Below are positions 8,984-19,159 of a DNA stretch of 59,173 bases, piece by piece. A program made the position numbers and the translations under genes. The DNA is from Xanthobacteraceae bacterium (GTDB lineage: Bacteria > Pseudomonadota > Alphaproteobacteria > Rhizobiales > Xanthobacteraceae), in the NCBI GenBank assembly GCA_019746355.1, contig JAIESC010000124.1, positions 1-59,173 of the forward strand. Reading direction: 5' to 3'. Within the stretch, counting starts at the first letter, position 1. Each line of letters opens with the position of its first letter. The notes below the pieces were generated by a model. That model saw only the letters and a program-made list of their open reading frames with translations, did no database searches and had not been told where the DNA came from.

Positions 8984-9418
8984 ATGATTAAGAACGCCAC
9001 TCGCTTTGCCGCGGCGCTTTGCCTGGCTCTCAGCACGTCTTCACTGGCAAGCGCCGCCGAGCCGACCGGCACCTGGCTCACGCAGCAAGGCGATGCCCGG
9101 ATCCGGGTCGCCAGGTGCGGCGCCAACATGTGCGGCACGATCGTGTGGCTGCGCGATCCGATCGATCCGCAGACCAGAAGGCCGCAGGTCGACGACAAGA
9201 ACCCGAATCCCGTGCTGCGCAACCGCAGGGTCATCGGGCTTCGCATCTTCGCCATGGCGCCCGACGGCACCGGCGGCTACGCCGGCAGCATCTACAACGC
9301 CGACGACGGCCAGTCCTATCGAAGCAAGATCATCCTGCGGAGCGCCGAGCAGCTCGAGGTGCAGGGCTGCGCCGGCCCGCTGTGCGGATCGGAGCAGTGG
9401 CGGCGGGTCGGGCGCTGA
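8984..9418 (+). CDS. Secreted DUF2147 protein
   Basis: A 144-residue exported protein. The signal peptide MIKNATRFAAALCLALST cleaves near ASA-AEP and is followed by the compact DUF2147 beta-barrel: GTWLTQQGDARIRVARCGANMCGTIVWLRDP at the start, GGSIYNADDG-like strands (GYAGSIYNADDGQSYRSKI) and a second Cys pair near the end (VQGCAGPLCG). Four Cys suggest disulfides in the periplasm. Family members are small periplasmic proteins without a settled biochemical role. The 148-bp gap before it holds nothing recognisable beyond a possible promoter. Confidence 0.85.
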   Translation: MIKNATRFAAALCLALSTSSLASAAEPTGTWLTQQGDARIRVARCGANMCGTIVWLRDPIDPQTRRPQVDDKNPNPVLRNRRVIGLRIFAMAPDGTGGYAGSIYNADDGQSYRSKIILRSAEQLEVQGCAGPLCGSEQWRRVGR

Positions 9419-9503
9419 TTGGTCCGAATTTCCGGCATCCGGCACGTTGCAATTTTCGCCGGGGCTCTGAATGATCTGAGCGAGCTCGGCGGGCTGCAGT
9501 GCC

Positions 9504-9511
9504 GGAGGTGA
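9504..9511 (+). promoter_or_regulatory. Strong ribosome-binding site before a TTG start
   Basis: GGAGGTGA, a near-perfect match to the 16S anti-Shine-Dalgarno sequence, lies 4 bases before TTG 9516. It decides the TTG as the start of the following Bug gene, since no ATG gives an intact signal peptide. Confidence 0.75.
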
Positions 9512-9515
9512 CCGC

Positions 9516-10487
9516 TTGATCACGAAATCAGCGCTGGCGGCTCTGCCGATCGGACTTCTTGTCTTGGTCTTGGCCCCGGCCGTATCGGCCCAGGACTATC
9601 CCTCACGGCCGGTCGAGGTGGTCGTTCCGTTCCCGGCCGGCGGCGGCACCGAGATCGTGACGCGGCACGTGAGCGAAGGGCTCACCAAGCGACTTGGCCA
9701 GCCGTTCGTCGTTCTGAACCGTCCCGGCGCCAACACCAATCTCGGCACCCTCGCCGTCGTCCGCTCCAGGCCCGACGGCCACACGCTTCTGATCACGAGC
9801 TTCGGGCTTGCGGCCAATCCCTCGCTCTACAGCAACCTGGGCTTCGAGCCACTGGTCGACCTCGACCCGATCACTTTGGTCGCCAATTCACCGACCGTTC
9901 TGACCGTGCCGCTGGCGCTGCCGGTCAACTCGGTACCCGAGTTCATCGCCTATGCGAAAGCCCGGCCGGGCGAACTGAACTACGCCACCTATGGCGTCGG
10001 CAGCAGCCCGCATCTGGCCGCCGTGCTGTTCCAGAGCATGACCAGCACCAAGCTGGTGCACATCCCCTATAACGGCGGCGGGCCGGCGGCGCTGGGCGTG
10101 ATGACCAATCAGGTGCAGGCCTTGTTCTCGAGCGCGGTGACCGTGCTCGGCATGGTCCGCAGCGGAACGCTCAAGGCGCTGGCCATTTCCTCCGAGCGTC
10201 GATCGGAGCTGATGCCAAGCGTGCCGACCTTCGCGGAGCAAGGGTTGGATTTCCGCAGCGGGACCTGGTACGGCCTGCTGGCGCCGGCCAGGACACCGCC
10301 GGCGATCATCGGCACATTGCACCGCGCCAGCGCGGCGGTCCTGGCGGACCCCGGCGTGAAAGCAAAAGTTATCGAGCAGGGCGCCGAGGTGGTGGCGAAC
10401 TCGCCCGCCGAATTCCGCGCCTTCCTCAAGGAAGAGACCGATCGGCTCCGCCGTGTCATCCGCGAATCCCACATTCGGCTCGATTGA
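9516..10487 (+). CDS. Bug-type (TTT family) solute-binding protein
   Basis: A 323-residue periplasmic binding protein with a signal peptide ending near AVSAQDYPSRP. The Bug core is clear: VEVVVPFPAGGGTEIVTRHV, LNRPGANTNLGTLAVVRSRPDG and the hinge segment LVHIPYNGGGPAALG. Bug proteins capture carboxylates or related ligands for tripartite tricarboxylate transporters. The usual Asp of GGxTD is Glu here. It starts at TTG behind a very strong ribosome-binding site. Eighteen bases separate it from the DadA-like oxidase, so the pair is probably one operon and the ligand may be an amino or imino acid. No TctA or TctB is in the window. Confidence 0.93.
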   Translation: MITKSALAALPIGLLVLVLAPAVSAQDYPSRPVEVVVPFPAGGGTEIVTRHVSEGLTKRLGQPFVVLNRPGANTNLGTLAVVRSRPDGHTLLITSFGLAANPSLYSNLGFEPLVDLDPITLVANSPTVLTVPLALPVNSVPEFIAYAKARPGELNYATYGVGSSPHLAAVLFQSMTSTKLVHIPYNGGGPAALGVMTNQVQALFSSAVTVLGMVRSGTLKALAISSERRSELMPSVPTFAEQGLDFRSGTWYGLLAPARTPPAIIGTLHRASAAVLADPGVKAKVIEQGAEVVANSPAEFRAFLKEETDRLRRVIRESHIRLD

Positions 10488-10505
10488 CCAGATGTGTCGC
10501 AAACC

Positions 10506-11765
10506 ATGAATAAGAGAGAACGCGACACGGTCGTCGTGGTCGGCGCCGGCATTGTCGGAGTCTGCACGGCCTGGCATCTGCTGCGCCGCGGCGTCAGCGT
10601 GACTCTGATCGATCGCGACGAGCCCGGCCTCGGATGCTCCTTCGGCAACGCCGGGGCTTTGAGTTGCGGCAGCGTCGCGCCGCTGGCGATGCCGGGCGTG
10701 ATGCGCGATGCGTTGAGCATGCTGCTCGATCCCGCGGCCCCGTTACGGATTCCCCTACCATACCTGCCGAAGGCCGCCGCGTGGCTGTGGCGGTTCGTGC
10801 GCGCGTCGCAGCCAGCCGAGGTGCGCCGCATTTCGAACGTGCTTTCAACCTTGCTGGCCCATTCGATCGAGAAGCATGTCGAAATTCTTGAAAGCGCCGG
10901 AGCTCCGGAGCTGGCGCGCCGCACCGGCCAGCTTTACCTTTATCCCGACGAGCAGTGGCTTTCGAAAGATGCCATGTCCTGGGCGCTGCGCCGGGAGCAC
11001 GGTCTGCGGATCGAACGGCTCGGGCGGGACGATGTCCTCGCGCTCGAGCCGGAGATCGGCCCGGACTACACCATCGGGATATTTACACCGGGCCAGGGCA
11101 TGTCGATCAATCCCTATCGGCAGGTCACCGCCATTGCGTCGGACTTTGCCCGGCGAGGCGGACGCATCGTGCGCGACCGCGTCACCGGCATTGTCGTCGA
11201 AGCGGACGGCGTGCGCGCGGTTCGCGGCGAGAATGGCGATTATCCGTGCAACCACGCGGTGATCTGCGCGGGCGCATGGTCGACGCAGCTACTCGAGGAC
11301 CTCGGCTATGCGCTGCCGCTCGAAAGCCAGCGTGGCTATCACGTCACGATCCCGTCGAGTGGGGTGACGGTTACGCGGACGGTGGTTGCGGCGGACCGAA
11401 AGGTGTTTTTCACGCCGATGGAGGACGGACTGCGCGCCGCAGGCACCGTCGAGTTCGGCGGACTTGAGCGGGCTCCAACGCGCAAGCGTGCAGAATACCT
11501 CGTGCGCGACCTGTCCCGAGTCTTCCCGCGGGCGCAGATGCCGGCCGACTGGTCGTATTGGATGGGACACCGTCCATGCTTCCCCGACACGCTGCCGGTC
11601 ATGGGGCCAAGCCGCCATCGCGGCCTGTGGTTCAATTTCGGCCACGGTCATCTGGGGCTGACGATGTCGGCGCCGAGCGGTGATATTCTGGCGCGCGCCA
11701 TTTGCCGCGAACCGTCCAACATCGATCTTGAGCCGTTCTCGTTCGCCCGGTTCGGGCGGCACTGA
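10506..11765 (+). CDS. FAD-dependent oxidase/dehydrogenase, DadA-like
   Basis: A 419-residue flavoprotein of the DAO superfamily. The FAD-binding Rossmann motif VVVVGAGIVGVCTAWHLLRRG is at the N-terminus, followed by ERDEPG-type residues (IDRDEPGLGCSFGNAGALS) typical of DadA. The C-terminus holds GHRPCFPDTLPVMGPS and NFGHGHLGLTMSAPSG. DadA enzymes oxidatively deaminate D-amino acids and pass electrons to quinones; related enzymes use sarcosine or other secondary amines. ATG 10506 is chosen, but GTG 10494 is possible. It lies just downstream of a Bug protein, suggesting uptake followed by oxidation of one amino-acid-like substrate. Confidence 0.88.
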   Translation: MNKRERDTVVVVGAGIVGVCTAWHLLRRGVSVTLIDRDEPGLGCSFGNAGALSCGSVAPLAMPGVMRDALSMLLDPAAPLRIPLPYLPKAAAWLWRFVRASQPAEVRRISNVLSTLLAHSIEKHVEILESAGAPELARRTGQLYLYPDEQWLSKDAMSWALRREHGLRIERLGRDDVLALEPEIGPDYTIGIFTPGQGMSINPYRQVTAIASDFARRGGRIVRDRVTGIVVEADGVRAVRGENGDYPCNHAVICAGAWSTQLLEDLGYALPLESQRGYHVTIPSSGVTVTRTVVAADRKVFFTPMEDGLRAAGTVEFGGLERAPTRKRAEYLVRDLSRVFPRAQMPADWSYWMGHRPCFPDTLPVMGPSRHRGLWFNFGHGHLGLTMSAPSGDILARAICREPSNIDLEPFSFARFGRH

Positions 11766-11817
11766 CCCGAGATTGATCGAGTTGAGTTGAAGTGCGTGCA
11801 GCAACGGCAGTGTGCTC

Positions 11818-11840
11818 CCTCTCCCGCAAGCGGGGAGAGG
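11818..11840. repeat. Short GC-rich hairpin between convergent genes
   Basis: CCTCTCCCGC and GCGGGGAGAGG pair around two bases. There is no T-run on the exit side for the plus-strand gene, so intrinsic termination is uncertain. It resembles the CCCTCTCC...GGGGAGAGGG repeats near 54.0 kb. Confidence 0.45.
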
Positions 11841-11880
11841 CAAAAACGAAGCAAGCGGCATCGCCCGATTCAATCAGCCG

Positions 11881-12849
11881 TCAGTGCGATCCGGCAATGC
11901 CGGCTTGCTGCACGATCTTGCCCCAGCGCGTGACCTCCGAGCTGACGAACGTTTCGAGCTCTTCCGGCGTCGGGCTGACGATCGGAAACATCCCGATCTT
12001 CGCAAGCTGCGCCTGGACATCCGGCATCGCCATCACGGCTTTCAATTCGCCATGAAGCTTGTTGACGATGTCCCGCGGCGTGCCGGCCGGAGCCAGGATG
12101 ATCGACCAGTTGGAAACGTCGAAGCCCGGCACGGCCTCGACGATCGGCGGGATGTCGGGAGCCTCCGGCAGCCGCTCGGCCGACGATACGCCGAGCACCT
12201 TCAGGCTTCCGTCCTTGATCAGCGGCAGGGACGGAGCCGCTGCCGCGAACATCAGCGAAACGCGCCCGGCGACGATATCGACGACCGCCGGCGAGGTGCC
12301 GTTGTAAGGAATGTGACCAAGGTCGGTGCCGGTCGTGACCTTGAACAGCTCGGCAAACAGATGCTGTGACGTCGCGACACCGGGCGATGCGTAGAGCAGC
12401 TTGCCGGGATGTTCCTTGGCGTAGCGGATGAGCTCCGGGACCGAATGGGCGGGAAGCGATTTGGACGCGACGAGAAGAAACGGGTAGTGCACGACGAGCG
12501 CGACCGGCGCGAAATCTTTCGTGGCGTCGAACGGCGGCTTTTTGTACAGCGTGCCGGTCACCGCGAGCGTGCTGCCGCTTAAGACCAGTGTATAGCCGTC
12601 AGGCGCGGACCTGGCGGCTGCCATCAGCCCGATCACCGCGCCTGCGCCAGGCCGATTCTCGACCACGATCGACGCGCCCAGGCGGTCGCCAAGCTTTTGT
12701 CCGATCGCGCGCGCCAGCACGTCGTTGGCGCCGCCGGCCGCGAACGGCGAGATGATCCGGATCGGCCGCGTCGGGTAGTTCTGGGCTTGAGCTTGCGAAG
12801 GCAGCGCGAGAAGGCTCGCTGCAATCACGAGCAACCGCGCAAGCATCAT
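11881..12849 (-). CDS. Bug-type (TTT family) solute-binding protein
   Basis: A 322-residue binding protein with a signal peptide (MMLARLLVIAASLLALPSQA). The Bug core reads YPTRPIRIISPFAAGGANDVLARAIG, then VVENRPGAGAVIGLMAAARSAPDG, and later DLGHIPYNGTSPAVVDIVAG. The open frame extends upstream to 12972, but that part lies inside the end of the GGT gene, and the signal peptide fixes the start at 12849 (or 12846). It is separated by 31 bp from the stop of the gamma-glutamyltransferase-like gene on the same strand, so it closes the long urease-linked minus-strand series. A role in taking up the GGT substrate or product is inferred from this position. Confidence 0.93.
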   Translation of the reverse strand: MMLARLLVIAASLLALPSQAQAQNYPTRPIRIISPFAAGGANDVLARAIGQKLGDRLGASIVVENRPGAGAVIGLMAAARSAPDGYTLVLSGSTLAVTGTLYKKPPFDATKDFAPVALVVHYPFLLVASKSLPAHSVPELIRYAKEHPGKLLYASPGVATSQHLFAELFKVTTGTDLGHIPYNGTSPAVVDIVAGRVSLMFAAAAPSLPLIKDGSLKVLGVSSAERLPEAPDIPPIVEAVPGFDVSNWSIILAPAGTPRDIVNKLHGELKAVMAMPDVQAQLAKIGMFPIVSPTPEELETFVSSEVTRWGKIVQQAGIAGSH

Positions 12850-12880
12850 GCCGGCCTCGCAATGGGAGCTTGTCCGTACG

Positions 12881-14608
12881 TCACAAGCCCACGGCATACG
12901 AGGGCCGGCGCGGATCGCCCGCGCCCTTGAGCACGCCACTCTGCTCGTCCTTGACGACCGTGCAGACGGCACCGGCGAGCCAAGTCCATTCAGGCCACCA
13001 GTCGACCTTATGCCCCATGCGGTTCAGCGCATCGCCGGTCGATTTGTCGATCCTGGACTCGAGATAGAGCAGCCCCGGATGATAGGAGTGCGGCTCGAAT
13101 GAGCCCGGGTAGCTGTAGGACGCGACGCGCGGCGCTTCGACCGCCTCCTGCGCCTCCATGCCAAACACGTGGATGTTCATGAAGACCTGAAGCATGGCCT
13201 GAGTCTGCACATCGCCGCCGGGCGTGCCAAACGGCATCTTCATTTTGCCAGGCTGCATCGCGATCGCCGGACTGGGTGTCAGTCGCGGCCGCTTGCCGGG
13301 GGCAACGCCGGACGGATGATCCGGGTCGGCCCAGTTCTGGCTGCCGCGCGGCGACGGAATGATGCCCAGCTCCGGAATCACCGGCGCGTTGTAGGAGCCG
13401 TCGCTCGGCGTCGCTGCAAACACATTGCCGTGCCGGTCGATGGCACTGACGTGCGACGTGTCGAGCTCGGGCGCCATGAAGGCGCGCTCCGGCACCAGCG
13501 CCGCGCCGCGGGTGCGGCGTTCGGCGGCAAGCTTGCGCGGATCGCCGGCCGGCGGCATTTCCGGCCAGGCCTTGTCCGGACGGATCATCTCGCGGCGTTG
13601 CCGTGCATAGTCGCGCGACAGCAGCGCGTCGATCGGCACGTCGATCACGCGCGGATCACCGAAAAAAGCCTCGCGATCCGCGAAAGCGAGTTTCACCGCT
13701 TCGGTGATACGGTGCAGATAGCCGGGGGAATTGTGGCCGAGCTTGCGCAGCTCGGCTCCGTCCAGCAGGTTCAGCGCCTGCAGCAGCGACGGCCCCTGGC
13801 ACCACGGGCCGCAGGCGTAGAGCTTGATGTCGCCGAACGAACCTTCGACCGGCTCGTCAAATCCGGAACGATAGTTCGCGAGATCCTCGGCGGACAACAG
13901 GCCGCCGTTCTCCTTCTGAAACTTGACGATGGCGCGGGCGATGTCGCCCCGATAGAAGGCATCACGCGCCGCGGCAAGGCCGGACTCGCGTCCACCACGA
14001 TGGCGCGCCGCGGCCTCCTGGTCCGCCATGTGCTGAAGCGTGGCGCCGAGGGCCTTTTGCACGAAGACCTCGCCCGCTTGCGGCGGACGCCCCTTCGGCA
14101 GATATAGATCGATGTTCGACGGCCACATCCGGTACTCGGCTTCATGCTCGGTGATGATCTCCGACATGAGCGGATAGACCGGGAAGCCATCGCGGGCGAA
14201 ACCGATCGCCGAATGCGCGACGTCGCCGAAGCTCATCGTGCCGAAACGCTCGAGCGCCGTGATCCAGGCGTCGGGCGCCGCCGGCACCACGGTACGCAGG
14301 ATGCCTGGCGGAATTTTTCCGTCGTGGTGCTTCTGGAAGTGATCGCGCTCGATCGCCATAGGCCAGGTGCCGAGACCGGGGATCGTGAAGACGCGATCGT
14401 CGGCGGCGGAATAGATGATGATCGGTGCGACGCCCGCGACGTTGACGTATTCAGGCTGCACGACACCCAGCGCGATGCCCGCCGCGACACCGGCGTCGAT
14501 CGCATTGCCGCCTGCCTCGAGAATCCGAAAGCCGGCCTCCGCCGCAAGGTAATGGGTGGCGGCGACCATGTGGCGCGTCCCCATGATCGTCGGGCGATGG
14601 GATTTCAT
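12881..14608 (-). CDS. Gamma-glutamyltransferase-like Ntn hydrolase
   Basis: A 575-residue member of the gamma-glutamyltranspeptidase family, made as one chain that cuts itself before a Thr. The likely nucleophile is the Thr of LDTSHVSAIDRHGN, matching the TTH/TSH cleavage site. Downstream are GKRPRLTPSPAIAM and PFGTPGGDVQTQAMLQ, the latter carrying the oxyanion GG. The usual NDMDDFS stretch that grips the substrate alpha-amino and carboxylate groups is replaced by SDGSYNAPVIPE, so the substrate may not be glutathione. No clear signal peptide is seen. The start at 14608 has GGAGGA 4 bp upstream. It sits between two Bug genes, which suggests uptake and hydrolysis of an amide or gamma-glutamyl compound. 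Confidence 0.85.
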   Translation of the reverse strand: MKSHRPTIMGTRHMVAATHYLAAEAGFRILEAGGNAIDAGVAAGIALGVVQPEYVNVAGVAPIIIYSAADDRVFTIPGLGTWPMAIERDHFQKHHDGKIPPGILRTVVPAAPDAWITALERFGTMSFGDVAHSAIGFARDGFPVYPLMSEIITEHEAEYRMWPSNIDLYLPKGRPPQAGEVFVQKALGATLQHMADQEAAARHRGGRESGLAAARDAFYRGDIARAIVKFQKENGGLLSAEDLANYRSGFDEPVEGSFGDIKLYACGPWCQGPSLLQALNLLDGAELRKLGHNSPGYLHRITEAVKLAFADREAFFGDPRVIDVPIDALLSRDYARQRREMIRPDKAWPEMPPAGDPRKLAAERRTRGAALVPERAFMAPELDTSHVSAIDRHGNVFAATPSDGSYNAPVIPELGIIPSPRGSQNWADPDHPSGVAPGKRPRLTPSPAIAMQPGKMKMPFGTPGGDVQTQAMLQVFMNIHVFGMEAQEAVEAPRVASYSYPGSFEPHSYHPGLLYLESRIDKSTGDALNRMGHKVDWWPEWTWLAGAVCTVVKDEQSGVLKGAGDPRRPSYAVGL

Positions 14609-14708
14609 GTTTCCTCCGCGAGGCAAGCGGTTTTCCGCCGACAGCGGCCGCCGGCAATCTCGATCCTACTTGGATTCTACTCGATCGGACGGTTGCGAGG
14701 TATTGCAA

Positions 14709-15701
14709 TTATTGCGCAACGATCCCCAGCTCCTTGATGAGCTTGCCCCACTTTTCCGCGTCCTTGGCAGTGAGCGTGCCCAATTGCTCCGGCGTCATGC
14801 CGGCGACTTCGACCGCGATGTCCTCCATCCGCTTCTTCACGTCGGGGAGAAACAGAATCCGGCTGATCTCGGCGTTCAGCCTGGCAACGATCGCAGGCGG
14901 GATGCCGGCGGGTCCAAAGGCGCCGTACCAGACCGACATCTCGTAGCCCGGGACGGTTTCGCCCACGGTCGGCACGTCGGGAAGCAGCGACGAGCGCTTG
15001 CCTTCAGTCACGGCCAGCAGCCGCAGCTTGCCGGCCTTGACGTGCTCGATGCTTTGCGTGCCCGCGGTGAAGAACAGCTGGGTCTGCCCGCTGACCGTAT
15101 CGGCCACGGCCGGAGCGCCGCCGCGATACGGCACGTGCACCATCTGCACGCCGGCCATCTTCTCGAACAGCGCCGCACACAGATGATTGGTCGAGCCGGG
15201 ACCGGCCGAGGCATAGGCGACCTTTCCCGGATTGGCCCTGGCGTACTCAATGAACTCCCGCACCGTTTTGGCCGGCACCGATGGATGCACCACCATGGTG
15301 TTGGTCACATAGGCGAGCATGGCGATCGGCGAGAAGTCCTTCACGCCGTCGAACGGCATCGACGGGAACAGAGCGTGGTTCATGGTGTGCACGCTCATGG
15401 TATTGAACAGAAACGTGTACCCATCCGGCACCGCACGGGCGACGCTCGCCGTGCCGATGTTGCCGGAAGCGCCGGTGCGGTTTTCAATGATAACCGGCTG
15501 GCCCAGCGCCTGCTGCAGATGCCCGCCGACGATGCGCGCCAGGATATCGGTCGAGCCTCCAGGCGCGAACGGCACCACGAGCGTGATGTTGCGCGCGGGA
15601 TAGGATGAGTCCGCGGCGCCCTGCGCGAAGGCCCGACTCACCGGGGCGGCGGCAAGCCCGGTCAGGCCTGAGAGGACGACTCTGCGGGTCGGCGCGGTCA
15701 T
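14709..15701 (-). CDS. Bug-type (TTT family) solute-binding protein
   Basis: A 330-residue binding protein. The N-terminus MTAPTRRVVLSGLTGLAAAP has an RR pair and may be a Tat signal, cleaved near SRAFAQG. The core holds YPARNITLVVPFAPGGSTDILARIVG, IENRTGASGNIGTASVARAVPDG and MVHVPYRGGAPAVAD. The ATG overlaps the stop of the GAF gene by 4 bp, so translation is coupled to a gene that itself begins 4 bp after ureC. This ties a Bug protein to the urease transcript. Ligand unknown. The GGT gene follows 100 bp downstream. Confidence 0.93.
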   Translation of the reverse strand: MTAPTRRVVLSGLTGLAAAPVSRAFAQGAADSSYPARNITLVVPFAPGGSTDILARIVGGHLQQALGQPVIIENRTGASGNIGTASVARAVPDGYTFLFNTMSVHTMNHALFPSMPFDGVKDFSPIAMLAYVTNTMVVHPSVPAKTVREFIEYARANPGKVAYASAGPGSTNHLCAALFEKMAGVQMVHVPYRGGAPAVADTVSGQTQLFFTAGTQSIEHVKAGKLRLLAVTEGKRSSLLPDVPTVGETVPGYEMSVWYGAFGPAGIPPAIVARLNAEISRILFLPDVKKRMEDIAVEVAGMTPEQLGTLTAKDAEKWGKLIKELGIVAQ

Positions 15702-16231
15702 GCGAGTTCTCCAGGATCAGAGGCAGCGTTGATCAGCACCGGTATCAGGAACGCTCCGAGCAACCGGCCGATGCGTTCGTCGTCCGGTCCATACCATCCG
15801 GCTTGATGAAGCAGATTCATGGTGCCCACACAACGGCCCTCGAACACCACGGGAATGTTGAGGACCGAGCCCAGCCCCAGCCCCAAAATCGTCTCATGGT
15901 CGTCGAAGGCCGATACGATATCGGCGGGCTCGCTGCCGCGAAAGACCTTCAAATCCGTGAGCACATGATTGGCCCAAGCCGTCTCCTTCTTTTTCTTTCG
16001 GCCACCCGTCGGATAGACCGCCGGAAGACTGGTATAGATCCGCAAGACCTCGGAACGATCGCCGTCGAACCGCATGACGGTGAAGAGGCGATGCCCGATG
16101 GTCTCACCGCTCAGCTGCTCGAGCGCGCGGCAGATCGTAAGCGGCTGGTCTGGAGAGCGCAGCGCCTCGGCGAGCGCGCTCAAATCCTCGGCTTGGAGCT
16201 TCCGGCGTTCTTCCTTGAAGCTATCTCTCAT
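15698..16231 (-). CDS. Small GAF-domain protein
   Basis: A 177-residue cytoplasmic protein. After a charged N-terminal helix (MRDSFKEERRKLQAEDLSA) it is essentially one GAF-type domain: ALEQLSGETIGHRLFTVMRFD, a long lysine-rich insert (GGRKKKKETAW), then LGLGSVLNIPVVFEGRCVGTMNLLHQAGWY. GAF domains bind small ligands or act in signalling, but no output domain is present here. It begins 4 bp after the ureC stop and overlaps the following Bug gene by 4 bp. It may sense the ligand of that transporter; this is inferred from coupling alone. Confidence 0.8.
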   Translation of the reverse strand: MRDSFKEERRKLQAEDLSALAEALRSPDQPLTICRALEQLSGETIGHRLFTVMRFDGDRSEVLRIYTSLPAVYPTGGRKKKKETAWANHVLTDLKVFRGSEPADIVSAFDDHETILGLGLGSVLNIPVVFEGRCVGTMNLLHQAGWYGPDDERIGRLLGAFLIPVLINAASDPGELA

Positions 16232-16235
16232 TTTA

Positions 16236-17945
<1,710 letters not shown>

Positions 17946-18010
17946 GACGTTTTGCCTCGCGTGTCCCGAGAACTGTCAACTTCGTTGAATCAGACCTCAG
18001 ACTCCTGTTT

Positions 18011-18083
18011 GAGCATGATCTTTTCCGAAAACCGCTTCACACCCCGGATCAAGTCCGGGGCAGGCTTTTTCGGGATCATGCTC
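18011..18083. repeat. Nested palindromic repeat in the ureB-ureC gap
   Basis: The outer arms GAGCATGATC (18011-18020) and GATCATGCTC (18074-18083) pair perfectly, and inside lies a second hairpin, CCCCGGA-TCAAG-TCCGGGG (18042-18060). GAGCATGATC...TTTTCGG elements of this kind occur dispersed between genes of many Hyphomicrobiales. It interrupts the normally tight ureB-ureC junction. Confidence 0.75.
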
Positions 18084-18275
18084 CAATTCATCCCCACTCT
18101 TATCCACCGGCCCTGTGGGAATCGCGGTTTCGATTGCCTCTCTTCCGGCGAAGCGTATGCTCATTCCCAGATTCCTCGCGGCTGGCTCCGCCAGACACGA
18201 GGATCACCAAGACCAGACGAACCTCGGTGCCGGCCCGGCTATCAGCGTCGCGCCAAGCGTTCCGGTCTGATCCTG

Positions 18276-18343
18276 GTTCCCAGCAGCGGGTAGCAGCGCT
18301 GTGAACATGACGGGTGGGCGCAAGCCTGCCCGTCATTGTTTTT
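18276..18343 (+). terminator. Paired hairpins with a T-run; possible 3' end of a small RNA
   Basis: GTTCCCAGC/GCTGTGAAC (18276-18306, one mismatch) is directly followed by ATGACGGGTGGGC/GCCTGCCCGTCAT (18307-18336) around GCAA, then TGTTTTT. This has the form of an intrinsic terminator on the plus strand, opposite to the urease genes and ending just before the ureB stop. No convincing plus-strand gene precedes it. A 37-codon frame at 18157-18270 is too weak to call. The rest of the ureB-ureC gap (17946-18356) shows nothing else beyond the repeat at 18011-18083. Confidence 0.45.
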
Positions 18344-18356
18344 GGGCCTCGCTTGC

Positions 18357-18662
18357 TCACAGCTTGCCCATCACGTCCTGGCGGAAGCCGTAGACCGTCC
18401 GCTTGCCGGCGAGCGCAACGAGCGTGACGTCGCGCGACTGTCCCGGCTCGAACCGCACAGCGGTGCCGGCCGGAATATCGAGGCGCATTCCCCGCGCTTT
18501 CTTGCGTTCAAACTTGAGCGCCGGATTGGTCTCGAAGAAATGATAGTGCGAGCCCACCTGAATGGGCCGATCGCCGGTGTTGGCGACCGTGAGCGTCACC
18601 GTCTTGCGGCCCTGGTTGATCTCGATGTCGCCCTCGTTGATGAACATCTCGCCGGGGATCAT
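18357..18662 (-). CDS. ureB: Urease subunit beta
   Basis: A 101-residue structural subunit of the urease trimer, with no catalytic residue of its own. It begins [16 protein letters not shown] and carries the family signature [23 protein letters not shown] and [14 protein letters not shown]. The ATG overlaps the stop of the preceding unknown gene by 4 bp, so expression depends on translation through that gene. The next gene on the strand, ureC, is about 410 bp away, which is unusual for urease operons. Confidence 0.97.
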   Translation of the reverse strand: MIPGEMFINEGDIEINQGRKTVTLTVANTGDRPIQVGSHYHFFETNPALKFERKKARGMRLDIPAGTAVRFEPGQSRDVTLVALAGKRTVYGFRQDVMGKL

Positions 18663-19159
18663 GCGCTTCTCCCTGTCGCCGGCACTGGACGCCGCTTGAA
18701 CCCATAGGTTTCAACGTGCGTCAGGAGCTTGGCATATTGGGCCGGCCTGAACCCGATCGCACCCTCGTGCCCTGCCCGCACGCCGCCCGACACAATGATC
18801 TGATCGACTTCCCCGTTCCGGGATCGCCAGGTCAGAAACCTGGAATGAATGAGAGCGTTGCAGATGTCGACAAGCGATGCCTGCCCGGGTTCCGATTGTC
18901 TGAGATCGAAGTGGGATTGCGGCCTAAGCCAGTTGCGCGCGTTGATGGAGCCTCGTTGCGGCTTGAATTTAGCAACGTCGATGCACGGACTCATGAAATT
19001 GCGGGTGACAAACGGCGTCTCTGAAATTTTCCGGATGATAAACGCAGAATAATAAAGCGAGCGCTCTATGGCGGTGTCGTCATTTTGCGCGCAGCCGGTT
19101 GCGAACTGCCCCTTCAAGAACCTCAGTTCATCGAGCCAGATGTCAAGGTGAATGATCAT
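18659..19159 (-). CDS. Uncharacterised protein coupled between ureA and ureB
   Basis: I do not recognise this 166-residue protein. It has no signal peptide and begins [20 protein letters not shown]. An alpha-helical N-terminal half contains [20 protein letters not shown]. After a basic, Trp/Arg-rich middle comes [31 protein letters not shown], ending in a basic tail. The helical pattern with a conserved-looking NALIHS faintly recalls HEPN-like proteins, but that is a guess. Its ATG overlaps the ureA stop by 4 bp and its stop overlaps the ureB ATG by 4 bp, so it is translated as part of the urease operon. Unknown ORFs between ureA and ureB are known in some rhizobial clusters. The same frame reads open upstream to 19255, but only antisense-like sequence precedes this start. 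Confidence 0.8.
   Translation of the reverse strand: MIIHLDIWLDELRFLKGQFATGCAQNDDTAIERSLYYSAFIIRKISETPFVTRNFMSPCIDVAKFKPQRGSINARNWLRPQSHFDLRQSEPGQASLVDICNALIHSRFLTWRSRNGEVDQIIVSGGVRAGHEGAIGFRPAQYAKLLTHVETYGFKRRPVPATGRSA

Noticed and set aside
18157..18270. A 37-codon plus-strand frame before the hairpins in the ureB-ureC gap
   Set aside because: There is no clear ribosome-binding site or similarity, and it overlaps potential RNA structure. It may be part of a small RNA instead.
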